Shown here one piece after another: positions 37,190 through 45,883 of a stretch of DNA of 64,000 nt; positions within the stretch are counted from its first letter, which is position 1, and each line of letters starts with the position of its first letter. A program made the position numbers and the translations under genes. Origin of the DNA: an uncultured Eubacteriales bacterium. GTDB lineage: Bacteria; Bacillota; Clostridia; Christensenellales; Aristaeellaceae. Location of the stretch: positions 62,001-126,000 of the forward strand of contig CADAQF010000001.1 in NCBI GenBank assembly GCA_902790015.1, read 5' to 3'. A model generated the notes under the pieces. That model was given only the letters and a program-made list of their open reading frames with translations, was not told the DNA's origin and ran no database searches.

Positions 37190-37930
37190 ATGAGCAGACT
37201 GGGAGACCTGATCCGCCTGGAAAGGACACGTCAGGGCCTGAGCTACAAGCAGGTGGCCCGCAAGTGCGGCGTCAGCGACAAATACCTGATGGAGGTGGAA
37301 TCCGGAAAACGGATCATCGCGGACGACCAGGCCCGGCGGATCCTCAAGACCATCGGCCTGAACAGCAGCCGTACCGAGGCCGAATTCACCCTGGACGACA
37401 TCGCCTCCACGGTGGACCTGCAGTCCGCCGTGACCTCCGTGCCGCGCATCGTGCCCGATAAAAAGCTCACCAAGAAGGAAAAGCAGGAGGGCGGCGAGGA
37501 CAGCGGAGAGAACGGCGCCGCCGTGCCCGGCTCCATCTGGCTGGATGCCCTGTCCAGTGTTCTCAAGCACGTGCCCGTGTACAACGCCGCCATGAAGGAG
37601 ATCGGCCACCGCCTGCTGCCCATTTCCAACGGGAAAATAGAGGGCGCCTCGCCGGACAAGGTCTATTACCTTTCCGCGCCGGACAATCAGCTCAGGGGCT
37701 TCCGGGTGATGAAGGGGGACTGCTTGCTGGTCGTTCCCGCCTCGGCTCCGGCTGACGGGGCGCTGATGGTATTGGATACGCCCTTTGGCAAGATCATCCG
37801 CAAAACCATCCTGATGGAGCGCTTCCAGGTGATGCTGCAGACCTACGACGCTCAATGCGAAAGCGAGATCAGGAACCTGAACGACATCACCGTGGTCGGC
37901 CGCTGCGTGCGGCTGGAAGCGGAGCTTTAA
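37190..37930 (+). CDS. XRE-family regulator with a degenerate S24/LexA-like C-terminal domain
   Basis: 246 aa. Residues 3-60 are an HTH_3 DNA-binding domain (LIRLERTRQGLSYKQVARKCGVSDKY, helix-turn-helix near 20-40). A charged linker (KKLTKKEKQEGGEDSGENG) follows. Residues 150-246 align with the LexA/CI peptidase fold, with GD then VVPASAPADGALMVLD and a Lys in KIIRKT, but the position of the catalytic Ser is Gln (Q167 in DNQLRG). Self-cleavage is therefore unlikely, and the domain may bind a ligand or mediate dimerisation. It lies between the secreted pair and a PrsW-like gene, 24 bases before the latter. Confidence 0.78.
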   Translation: MSRLGDLIRLERTRQGLSYKQVARKCGVSDKYLMEVESGKRIIADDQARRILKTIGLNSSRTEAEFTLDDIASTVDLQSAVTSVPRIVPDKKLTKKEKQEGGEDSGENGAAVPGSIWLDALSSVLKHVPVYNAAMKEIGHRLLPISNGKIEGASPDKVYYLSAPDNQLRGFRVMKGDCLLVVPASAPADGALMVLDTPFGKIIRKTILMERFQVMLQTYDAQCESEIRNLNDITVVGRCVRLEAEL

Positions 37931-37954
37931 TCAATCCGTACAGGAGGAGGCTTT

Positions 37955-38725
37955 ATGGGTTTTCTGATCAATCTCGTGCTGAATCTGCTGTTCAGCATTC
38001 CGCCGGTGAGGCTGATCCTTTTTGCGGTGGTTCCCGGACTGGCGCTGTTTTTCTGGATCCGGAAAAAGGACCGGCTGGAGCCCGAACCCCCTAAGCTTTT
38101 ATGGACGCTGTTCGGCCTGGGCGCTTTATCCATCCTCCCGGCCATGGTGCTTGAAACAGGGTGCCTCATCGCCCTTTCCAGGGCCGTACCCGAAGACAGC
38201 CTTCTGTACCGGGTCCTCCAGATGATACTGATCGTAGGCTTCGCCGAAGAGGGCTGCAAATACCTTGTCATGCGGCGCAAAACCTGGCGTTCCGCGGAAT
38301 TCAACTGCTTTTACGACGCCGTGGTCTACTCCACGGCCGTCAGTGCCGGCTTCGCCGTCGCGGAAAATATCCTGTACGGCGTAAGCTACGGCACAGGCGT
38401 TTTGACCATTCGCGCCCTGACCTCCATCCCGGGCCACATCTGCTTCGGCGTGATGATGGGCGGGCTGTACGGCGCGGCCAAAAAAGCTTGCCTGGCCGGA
38501 GACGCTCAGCGGTCCAGACGGTTCAGCTGGCTGTCCGTCGTCATTCCCGCGCTGGTCCACGGCGGCTACGACCTGGCCGCCAGCCGCATCGGGGAAATCT
38601 TCGGCATCCTTTTTATCCTCTACCTGCTGGCCATGTATTTTGTCATCTGGTATATGGTGCGCCGGACCTCCGAAAACGATCACCGGCTGACCGCGGGAAA
38701 CGGTCCTTCCGGGAGCAGGCCCTGA
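37955..38725 (+). CDS. PrsW-family intramembrane metalloprotease
   Basis: 256 aa, start after AGGAGGAGG. About eight membrane segments. The family motif EEGCK appears at residues 98-102 (FAEEGCKYLVMRRK), then DAVVYSTAVSAGFAVAENILYG, and conserved His in SIPGHICFGVMMGGLYG and VHGGYDLAAS. In Bacillus PrsW cuts the anti-sigma factor RsiW during cell-envelope stress; other members are CPBP-like. No anti-sigma gene is seen here. It is probably co-transcribed with the XRE regulator. Contains the EE and His residues expected for activity. Confidence 0.88.
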   Translation: MGFLINLVLNLLFSIPPVRLILFAVVPGLALFFWIRKKDRLEPEPPKLLWTLFGLGALSILPAMVLETGCLIALSRAVPEDSLLYRVLQMILIVGFAEEGCKYLVMRRKTWRSAEFNCFYDAVVYSTAVSAGFAVAENILYGVSYGTGVLTIRALTSIPGHICFGVMMGGLYGAAKKACLAGDAQRSRRFSWLSVVIPALVHGGYDLAASRIGEIFGILFILYLLAMYFVIWYMVRRTSENDHRLTAGNGPSGSRP

Positions 38726-38745
38726 CTTTTTTCCCCCGGCCTTCG

Positions 38746-38772
38746 CCGCCCCTTTCGGGGCGGTTTCATTTT
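38746..38772 (+). terminator. Terminator after the PrsW gene
   Basis: CCGCCCC, loop TTTC, GGGGCGG, then TTTCATTTT. It ends the XRE-PrsW unit. The 330-base gap 38726-39055 also holds the next promoter; its middle is AT-rich and shows no other feature. Confidence 0.75.
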
Positions 38773-38995
38773 CACCGGCGCTTTTGCATAACGTCCGCCC
38801 GGCCGCAAGCGATGCTGTCCGAACCCGCCGGTGTCCCTGTGTTTTTCGGAATCATCCTTTTTGGGAATGATAAACCATTTTTAGGCATATGATCTGATAT
38901 TATTTGGGATTTTACCTGTGGAAATGATTTGCATTCGCCTGGCAGTCTCCACTTTATCCCATTTTCCTTATCTTCTATGACCGCATCACGCGCTC

Positions 38996-39024
38996 TTGCA
39001 TTTGCGCGCGCGCTTCGCTATACT
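38996..39024 (+). promoter_or_regulatory. Promoter of the HAD-IB phosphatase gene
   Basis: TTGCAT, 17 bases, TATACT, about 30 bases before the start. Confidence 0.55.
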
Positions 39025-39055
39025 GTGGATATCATCAGCCAAAGGAGGACGCCGA

Positions 39056-39700
39056 ATGGGCGGGGTCACGCTGGCCGTATTCGATTTTGACGGCACCCTG
39101 ATCCGGGGGGACAGCATCACAGCTTATCTGCGCTTCGCCCGTCAGCGGGGCTTTGTCACCTTCTCTGAGCTGGCGGCCGCCGGCTGGGCTGCTGTGCGCT
39201 TCCGGCTGGGCCTGACGGACGCTGCGAACGCCAAAACCATCGCCCTTCGCTTCCGGAAACGGGCGGACTCTCCGCAGCTGGACGCGCTGGACGAGGCCTT
39301 TGCCCGGCAGCTGCTTGCCCGCGTTTATCCGGACGGACTGGCCCGGATCGCCGCCTGCCGCGCGCAGGGAGACAGGATCATCCTCCTCTCAGCCTCCACC
39401 ATCAACTATATGCGCTTTGTGGCGGCTGGCCTTCAGGCGGACCATCTGATTTGCTCCGGGCTGGACGCTCAGGGCCGGGTCTTTCCGAACGTACGGGGCG
39501 AGGAAAAGGTGCAACAGCTTAAGTCTTATATTTCTTCCCTGCCCGAGCCGCCCGACCTGCAGGCCTCCAGCGCCTACGGGGATTCCGCCTCGGACATTCC
39601 TCTGCTTGAGCTGACCGGCCATCCCTATCTGGTAAACCCCGGCAGAAAGGCGCTTAAAAAAGCCCAGGGCCGCATTCCCGTGCTTACCTGGAGAAAATAA
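39056..39700 (+). CDS. HAD-IB family phosphatase (phosphoserine phosphatase-like)
   Basis: 214 aa from the ATG at 39056 (AAAGGAGGA upstream). HAD motif I is VFDFDGTLIRGDS, motif II LSASTIN and motif IV YGDSASDIPLLEL; a C1 helical cap lies between I and II. The family includes phosphoserine and phosphoethanolamine phosphatases and lysophosphatidate or glycerol-phosphate relatives. The substrate cannot be set. Monocistronic, with its own promoter and a terminator shared with the convergent carB. Confidence 0.85.
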   Translation: MGGVTLAVFDFDGTLIRGDSITAYLRFARQRGFVTFSELAAAGWAAVRFRLGLTDAANAKTIALRFRKRADSPQLDALDEAFARQLLARVYPDGLARIAACRAQGDRIILLSASTINYMRFVAAGLQADHLICSGLDAQGRVFPNVRGEEKVQQLKSYISSLPEPPDLQASSAYGDSASDIPLLELTGHPYLVNPGRKALKKAQGRIPVLTWRK

Positions 39701-39705
39701 AAATA

Positions 39706-39746
39706 CGCTTCCGCCCTGTTTTTCAGAACAAGGCGGAAGCGCTTTT
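39706..39746. terminator. Bidirectional terminator between HAD-IB and carB-dapF
   Basis: CGCTTCCGCC pairs with GGCGGAAGCG, with an additional TGTT/AACA inner pairing. Plus side ends in CTTTTC; the minus side continues TATTTTTATTT. Confidence 0.82.
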
Positions 39747-39771
39747 CATGTATGAAACTGAGCAGCGGATG

Positions 39772-42700
39772 TCAGTATTCAAATTCTCCTTCGTACACCA
39801 TGACCGCGCTGCCGGTCAGCGTCACGCGCTCGTCGGTGTAGTTGACGATCAGGTCGCCTCCCAGCAGGCGCACGGTCACATCCGTCCCCTTGCTGACCAG
39901 GCCGTTTTCGGCCGCCGCGATGACGGCCGCGCAGGCTCCGGTGCCGCAGGCCAGGGTTTCCCCGTTTCCCCGCTCCCACACACGCATGCGCAGGTTGGTG
40001 CGGTTGATCACGCGGACGAACTCGGTATTGACCCTTTCGGGGAAGATCGGCGCGTGCTCAAACCGGGGGCCGAGCGTCGTCAGGTCCAGGCCGTCGATGC
40101 CGTCCAGGAACACCACACAGTGCGGGTTGCCCACGGAAACGCAGGTGATCCGGTATTCCGTCCCGTCCACCGTATACGGCCGGTCCACCACACGGTCTCC
40201 TTCCAGGGTGACGGGCACCTGAGAAGGGACAAGGCTCGCCCTGCCCATGTCCGCCGTGACGGAGGAAACCTTGCCGTCCCGCAGGTACAGGCGAAGCCTG
40301 CGTACGCCGGTGGCCGTTTCGATGGTCATGAACTCGCTGCGGACGTAACCCTTGTCGTACAGGTACTTGGCCACGCAGCGCAGGTTGTTGCCGGCCATCA
40401 AGCCCTCGCTGCCGTCGCGGTTGAACGAGCGCATCCGCGCGTCCGCCCTGGAGGATTTTTCCATCAGCACGATGCCGTCCCCGCCGATGCCATAGTGCGG
40501 CGAGCACAGCTGCACGCACAGGGACTCCGGGCAGGTGATGCGGGCATCAAAGTTGTCGACGAAGATATAGTCGTTGCCGCAGGACTGCATTTTGGCAAAG
40601 CGGATCTTCTGCCGCCACGGCCGCATGGCGTTGATGTCCACCAGCTCTGTGGTATCCTCGGTAAAGCGGCTTTCCATGATGCCGGCCAACGCCCCGGCGG
40701 TATCCAGGGAGGTCAGGCACGGGATGCCCAGCTGCATGGCCCGGCGGTGGAGCAGGGTGTAATCTCCCACCGTGGTGTCCTTGACGGCACCGGTATAGAC
40801 AATATAGCTGAGCCGGCCGCTTTCCATCAGCTCGTTGAGCCGGCCCGATTCCGTGGCGTTGGGCACGCTGGTCACCGGAATGCCCATCTTTTCGATGGTC
40901 ATGGCCGTACCGCTGGTCGCGTACAGGGTCAGGCCGATATCGTCAAACCGCTTGGCCAGGGAGAGGATCTCCTCGTAATCATTTTCCGCCACGCTCAAGA
41001 GCACCCCGGGCCTGTTTCCCCCGTAGAGCCTGGGCAGGTGGAAGCCGGCTGCGGTCAGGCCCTTGAAGAGGGCCTCGCTCATGGTCTTGCCGATGCCCAG
41101 CACCTCGCCGGTGGATTTCATTTCGGGGCCCAGGATGGAGTTGGCATCGTTCAGCTTTTCAAACGAGAACACCGGCACCTTGACCGCCGTGTAAGGCGGC
41201 GTGCGGTACAGGCCCGTGCCGTAGCCCAGATCGGCCAGTTTGCCTCCCAGCATCACCTTGCTGGCCAGGTCCACCATGGGCACCTTGGTCACCTTGCTGA
41301 TGTAGGGCACGGTGCGGGACGCGCGGGGATTGACCTCGATCACATACAGCTCATTGTCGTAAATCAGGTACTGGATGTTGACCAGGCCCTTGGTGCCCAG
41401 CGCCAGGGCGAGTTTTTCGGAGCAGTCGCAGATTTTCCTTAAGAAAATGTCATTCAGGTTATACGGCGGGTAAACGGCGATGGAGTCTCCCGAATGAACG
41501 CCGGCCCGCTCTATATGCTCCATGATGCCGGGGATCAGCACGTCCCGGCCGTCCGAAATGACGTCCACCTCCAGCTCGATGCCGGGCAGGTACTGGTCTA
41601 CCAGCACCGGGTTTTCGATGCCGCCGGACAGGATCTTTTCCATATAGGCTACGGTTTCGTTCCTGCTGCGGGAAATGGTCATGTTCTGCCCGCCGATGAC
41701 GTAGGAGGGCCTGAGCAGCACAGGGTAGCCCAGCTGCTCCGCCGCGTTCACCGCCTCGTCAAGCGTCCTTACGCCCATGCCCCTGGGCCTGCGGATATGG
41801 AAGCGCTCAAGCAAGGCGTCAAAGCGGGCGCGGTCTTCCGCAATGTCGATGCTCTCGGCGCTGGTGCCAAGGATCCTGATGCCGTTTTTATCCAGAAACT
41901 GGGTCAGCTTGATGGCCGTCTGGCCGCCGAAGGCCACCACCACGCCGATGGGCTTTTCCACCCGGATGATGTTCATGACGTCCTCCGGGTACAGCGGCTC
42001 AAAGTACAGCCGGTCCGCCGTGTCGTAATCGGTGGAGACGGTCTCCGGGTTGTTGTTGACGATGACCACGTCATAGCCCATTTCCCGGAGCGTCCACACG
42101 CAGTGCACGGAGCTGTAGTCAAACTCGATGCCCTGGCCGATGCGGATGGGGCCGGAGCCCAGCACCATGACCACGGGCTTTCCGCTGCGGGGATGGGAAC
42201 GGCTGTCGCACGCCTTATCCATGCAGGAATAAAAGTAGGGCGTCATCGCCGCGAACTCGGCCGCGCAGGTATCCACCATCTTGTAGCTCATGGGATGCCT
42301 TGGCAGGTCATCCCGCCCCGAAAGCCTTTTGAGCGCCTCGTCCGGATAGCCCAGACGCTTGCCGCGCTCGTAATCCGCGTCGCTCAGGCCTTCTTTGGCG
42401 ATCTTTTCCTCAAATGACGCCAGGTTCTCCAGTCTGTACAGGAACCAGCGGTCTATTTTGGTGAGCGCGTAGATCTGATCGACGGAAACGCCTTTTTTAA
42501 GCGCCTCGAAGGCGGTAAAAATGCGCCGGTCGTCCTGCTTTTGAAGCCGGGCCAGCACGTCCTCATCCGAGAGCGGCCTGGCGTTCAGCGTGTCCAGGCC
42601 GATCTCGCAGCCGCGCACGGCCTTCATCAGGCCCTCCTCGAAGCTCTGGCCGATGGCCATCACCTCGCCGGTCGCCTTCATCTGGGTGCCCAGGCGGCGG

Positions 42701-43806
42701 GAAGAACCGTAAAACTTGTCAAACGGCCACTTGGGGAACTTGACCACCACGTAATCGACCGTGGGCTCAAAGCAGGCGCAGGTTTTTCCTGTGATGTCGT
42801 TGGCGATCTCGTCCAGGGTATAGCCCAGGGCGATGCGCGTGGTGATCTTGGCGATGGGATAGCCCGTGGCCTTGCTGGCCAGCGCCGACGAGCGGGACAC
42901 CCTGGGGTTCACCTCGATGACGGCGTACTCAAAGCTGTCCGGATTGAGGGCGAACTGGCAGTTGCAGCCGCCCACGATGCCGATGGCGTCGATCATCTTA
43001 AGCGCCGCCGAGCGCAGCATCTGGTATTCCTTGTCAGACAGGGTAAGCGCCGGCGCCACCACGATGGAATCGCCGGTATGCACACCGACGGGGTCCACGT
43101 TTTCCATGGAACAGATGGCGATGGTGTTGCCGATGCTGTCCCGCATGGTCTCAAATTCTATCTCCTTCCAGCCGGAGATGCACTTTTCCACCAGGATCTG
43201 GTGTATCGGCGACAGATCGAGCCCGGCGGAGGCGATATTGCGCAGCTGCTCCTCCGTATCTGCGATACCGCCGCCGGTGCCGCCCAGAGTGTAGGCCGGC
43301 CGGACGATCACCGGATAACCGATTTGGGCCGCGGCTTTAAGCGCCGTATCCAGATCCTCCGCGATTTCAGACGGCACGCAGGGCTGGCCGATCGACTGCA
43401 TGGTATCCCGGAATTTTTCCCGGTCTTCGGCCCGCTCGATCGCTTCCAGGGGGGAGCCCAGAAGCCTTACCCCGTATTTTTGCAGCGTGCCGTCCCGGGA
43501 AAGCTGCATCGCCAGCGTAAGACCTGTCTGCCCGCCCAGGCCCGCCAAAAGGCCGTCCGGCCGTTCCTTTTCGATGATGCGGCGGACGGTTTCCGCGTTC
43601 AGGGGCTCCAGGTATATTTCGTCTGCCAGATGCTGGTCGGTCATGATGGTGGCGGGGTTGGAATTGACCAGCACCACGTTGACCCCTTCCTGCCGCAGCA
43701 CCCGGCAGGCCTGCGCGCCGGCATAGTCAAACTCGGCCGCCTGGCCGATGACGATCGGCCCGGAGCCGATCACCATGACCTTGCGGATGGCGTTATCTCT
43801 GGGCAT
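39772..43806 (-). CDS. carB-dapF: Carbamoyl-phosphate synthase large chain fused to a diaminopimelate epimerase domain
   Basis: 1344 aa, about 280 longer than CarB alone. Residues 1-1066 are a complete CarB: two ATP-grasp halves (opening VMVIGSGPIVIGQAAEFDYA and, near 550, VMVLGSGPIRIGQGIEFDYS) and the MGS allosteric domain ending TTELVDINAMRPW. Residues 1067-1344 are a full DapF: KMQSCGNDYI, NRDGSE, GNNLRC, VSVGNPHCVVF, NTEFVRV, RVWERGNGETLACGTGAC. No stop or frame change lies between them. The first catalytic Cys of DapF (before GN) is Ala1138; the second, in ACGTGAC, is Cys1287. CarB makes carbamoyl phosphate from ammonia, bicarbonate and ATP; DapF converts LL- to meso-diaminopimelate. It overlaps carA by 14 bases. 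Confidence 0.95.
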   Translation of the reverse strand: MPRDNAIRKVMVIGSGPIVIGQAAEFDYAGAQACRVLRQEGVNVVLVNSNPATIMTDQHLADEIYLEPLNAETVRRIIEKERPDGLLAGLGGQTGLTLAMQLSRDGTLQKYGVRLLGSPLEAIERAEDREKFRDTMQSIGQPCVPSEIAEDLDTALKAAAQIGYPVIVRPAYTLGGTGGGIADTEEQLRNIASAGLDLSPIHQILVEKCISGWKEIEFETMRDSIGNTIAICSMENVDPVGVHTGDSIVVAPALTLSDKEYQMLRSAALKMIDAIGIVGGCNCQFALNPDSFEYAVIEVNPRVSRSSALASKATGYPIAKITTRIALGYTLDEIANDITGKTCACFEPTVDYVVVKFPKWPFDKFYGSSRRLGTQMKATGEVMAIGQSFEEGLMKAVRGCEIGLDTLNARPLSDEDVLARLQKQDDRRIFTAFEALKKGVSVDQIYALTKIDRWFLYRLENLASFEEKIAKEGLSDADYERGKRLGYPDEALKRLSGRDDLPRHPMSYKMVDTCAAEFAAMTPYFYSCMDKACDSRSHPRSGKPVVMVLGSGPIRIGQGIEFDYSSVHCVWTLREMGYDVVIVNNNPETVSTDYDTADRLYFEPLYPEDVMNIIRVEKPIGVVVAFGGQTAIKLTQFLDKNGIRILGTSAESIDIAEDRARFDALLERFHIRRPRGMGVRTLDEAVNAAEQLGYPVLLRPSYVIGGQNMTISRSRNETVAYMEKILSGGIENPVLVDQYLPGIELEVDVISDGRDVLIPGIMEHIERAGVHSGDSIAVYPPYNLNDIFLRKICDCSEKLALALGTKGLVNIQYLIYDNELYVIEVNPRASRTVPYISKVTKVPMVDLASKVMLGGKLADLGYGTGLYRTPPYTAVKVPVFSFEKLNDANSILGPEMKSTGEVLGIGKTMSEALFKGLTAAGFHLPRLYGGNRPGVLLSVAENDYEEILSLAKRFDDIGLTLYATSGTAMTIEKMGIPVTSVPNATESGRLNELMESGRLSYIVYTGAVKDTTVGDYTLLHRRAMQLGIPCLTSLDTAGALAGIMESRFTEDTTELVDINAMRPWRQKIRFAKMQSCGNDYIFVDNFDARITCPESLCVQLCSPHYGIGGDGIVLMEKSSRADARMRSFNRDGSEGLMAGNNLRCVAKYLYDKGYVRSEFMTIETATGVRRLRLYLRDGKVSSVTADMGRASLVPSQVPVTLEGDRVVDRPYTVDGTEYRITCVSVGNPHCVVFLDGIDGLDLTTLGPRFEHAPIFPERVNTEFVRVINRTNLRMRVWERGNGETLACGTGACAAVIAAAENGLVSKGTDVTVRLLGGDLIVNYTDERVTLTGSAVMVYEGEFEY

Positions 43807-44863
43807 GCTTGTTTTCCTCCATCATGTTGAGAAAGCGGGTGAATAGATACCCCGTGTCCTTGGGGCCGGAACAGGCCTCCGGATGGAACTGAACCGTGAA
43901 AGCCCTGAGCTCCGGGTATTCCATGCCCTCGCAGGTGCCGTCGTTGGCGTTTACAAAGGTCTCTCTCCCCGTACCCCTCAGGCTGTCCGACACGACAGCG
44001 TAGCCGTGGTTCTGGGACGTGATCCAGGTGTGGCCGGTGGTCAGATCCCTGACCGGCTGGTTGCCGCCGCGATGGCCGTATTTGAGCTTCACGGTCTTCC
44101 CGCCCAGGGCCAGGGCCGTCAGCTGATGGCCCAGGCAGATGCCGAACAGGGGGAGCCTGCCCAGCAGCTTTCTGATTTCCGCCACGATGGACTGATTGTC
44201 GGCCGGGTCTCCCGGGCCGTTGGAAAGCATGATGCCGTCCGGACAAAGGGCCAGGATATCCTCCGCCTTCGTCCCCGCCGGCACAGCCGCGACCTCGCAG
44301 CCCCGCTGCTGCAGGGAACGGTATATGTTCCGTTTGGCTCCGAAATCCCACAGCGCCACCCGGAAGCGTTTTTCGCCCTGCGGCGGATAGAAGGCCGTCT
44401 CCCGCCGGGTCACGTGCGCCACGGCGTTTTCCGCCTTAAAGGCGCGAAGCTCCGACAGATCGTCCGGCACCCGGTCGCAGATCATGGCGTTCATGACGCC
44501 CTCCTCGCGGGTTATCCGGGTGATCTCCCTGGTATCCACCCCGCACAGGCCGGGGATGCCGGCGTTTTTCAGGTAGGTGTTGAGGTCATACTGGCTGCGA
44601 AAATTGGAGGGCGTATCGCACAGTTCACGCACGATATACCCAAACAGCGCGCTCTTTCCCTCAAAGTCCTCCTCGATGACCCCGTAATTGCCGATCAGGG
44701 GGAAGGTCTGCAGGACCAGCTGGCCGTAATAGCTCGGATCGGTCAGAGTCTCCAGGTACCCCACCACGCCGGTGGTGAAAACCAGCTCCCCGATACGGTC
44801 CGAAGCTGCGCCGATGCGGCGCCCCTCAAACACTGCTCCGTTGCTGAGCACGAGATATGCCAT
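43793..44863 (-). CDS. carA: Carbamoyl-phosphate synthase small chain (glutaminase)
   Basis: 356 aa. The N-terminal CPSase_sm domain opens LVLSNGAVFEGRRIG and has VGYLETLTDPSYYGQ; the class I glutaminase follows with GICLGHQLTALALGG (nucleophile Cys), KYGHRGGNQPV and VQFHPEACSGP (His, Glu of the triad). It supplies ammonia to CarB through the intersubunit tunnel. It lies 7 bases after argF and overlaps carB, so it belongs to the arginine operon; the same enzyme must also feed pyrimidine synthesis unless another copy exists elsewhere. Confidence 0.96.
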   Translation of the reverse strand: MAYLVLSNGAVFEGRRIGAASDRIGELVFTTGVVGYLETLTDPSYYGQLVLQTFPLIGNYGVIEEDFEGKSALFGYIVRELCDTPSNFRSQYDLNTYLKNAGIPGLCGVDTREITRITREEGVMNAMICDRVPDDLSELRAFKAENAVAHVTRRETAFYPPQGEKRFRVALWDFGAKRNIYRSLQQRGCEVAAVPAGTKAEDILALCPDGIMLSNGPGDPADNQSIVAEIRKLLGRLPLFGICLGHQLTALALGGKTVKLKYGHRGGNQPVRDLTTGHTWITSQNHGYAVVSDSLRGTGRETFVNANDGTCEGMEYPELRAFTVQFHPEACSGPKDTGYLFTRFLNMMEENKHAQR

Positions 44864-44869
44864 AACGCT

Positions 44870-45865
44870 TTACTCCTTGACCAAAGTGGCGGCCATGACC
44901 GCCTTGATGGTGTGCATCCGGTTTTCCGCCTCGTCAAACACGATGGACTGCGGGCTTTCAAACACCTCGTCCGTGACCTCCATGCTCGTCAGGCCGAACG
45001 CGTCGTGGATGGCCTTGCCGGTTAACGTGTTCAGGTCGTGGAAGCTGGGCAGACAGTGCATGAAGCGGCACTGCGGCCCGGCGGCCTCCATCAGCGCGGC
45101 GTTCACCTGGTAGGGGGAAAGCGCCCGGATCCGCTCCGCCCAGACCTCCTCCGGCTCTCCCATGGACACCCAGACGTCCGTGTACAGCACGTCCGCGCCC
45201 GAAACGGCCGAAAGCGGATCTTCGCTGAAGGTTATTTCAGCGTCGGTCTGCGCAGCGATGGCCAGACATTTTTCCGTAAGTTCCGCGCCGGGCTGGTATT
45301 CCCCGGGGGCGCAGGCGGTGAAGCGCATGCCCATCTTCGCGCATCCGATCATCAGGGAATTGCCCATGTTGTACCTGGCGTCACCCAGGTACACGAGCTT
45401 TTTGCCCCTGAGGGAACCGAAGTGCTCCCTGATGGTCATAAAATCCGCCAGGATCTGGGTGGGATGGTATTCGTTGGTCAGCCCGTTCCACACGGGCACT
45501 TTGGCGTACTTCGCCAGCGCTTCCACGATCTCCTGGCCAAAACCCCGGTACTCGATGCCGTCGAACATCCGCCCCAGCACCCGGGCGGTGTCGGCGATGC
45601 TCTCCTTTTTGCCCATCTGGGACGATTTGGGATCCAGATAGACCGGGTGCATCCCAAGGTCCGCCGCCGCCACTTCAAACGCGCAGCGGGTGCGGGTGGA
45701 AGTCTTCTCAAACACCAGGGCGATGTTTTTGCCCTCGCACAGACGGTGCGGGACGCCCTGCTTTTTTTCCCGCTTGAAGCGGGCAGCCAGGTCCAGCAGG
45801 AAAGTGATCTCCTCCGGGGTGAAATCCAACAGCGTCAGAAAGCTTTTATCGGTCAGGGTTTTCAT
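44870..45865 (-). CDS. argF: Ornithine carbamoyltransferase
   Basis: 331 aa. Shows [20 protein letters not shown] (carbamoyl-phosphate site), DIEYRGF-type region in [10 protein letters not shown], and MHCLPSFHD, the ornithine-site motif that separates it from aspartate carbamoyltransferase. It makes citrulline from ornithine and carbamoyl phosphate. It lies directly between the amino-acid ABC importer genes and carA, so its second substrate is made by the next two genes. Confidence 0.96.
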   Translation of the reverse strand: MKTLTDKSFLTLLDFTPEEITFLLDLAARFKREKKQGVPHRLCEGKNIALVFEKTSTRTRCAFEVAAADLGMHPVYLDPKSSQMGKKESIADTARVLGRMFDGIEYRGFGQEIVEALAKYAKVPVWNGLTNEYHPTQILADFMTIREHFGSLRGKKLVYLGDARYNMGNSLMIGCAKMGMRFTACAPGEYQPGAELTEKCLAIAAQTDAEITFSEDPLSAVSGADVLYTDVWVSMGEPEEVWAERIRALSPYQVNAALMEAAGPQCRFMHCLPSFHDLNTLTGKAIHDAFGLTSMEVTDEVFESPQSIVFDEAENRMHTIKAVMAATLVKE

Positions 45866-45883
45866 CAGATAACCTCCGTCAAA

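Noticed and set aside
40560..40640. Assembly error or frameshift joining separate carB and dapF genes
   Set aside because: The frame is continuous, the junction has no ribosome site or start codon of good quality, and CarB's own C-terminus runs to its normal end directly into DapF. An error cannot be excluded but nothing in the bases suggests one.
39748..41442. 564-codon open frame on the plus strand opposite carB-dapF
   Set aside because: It mirrors the codon pattern of a clear CarB-DapF gene, has His/Gly/Val/Gln-rich nonsense composition and no ribosome site. The same applies to the long antisense frames at 50678-53404 and 24479-25954 and to many shorter ones: GC-rich codon bias removes stops from the other strand.
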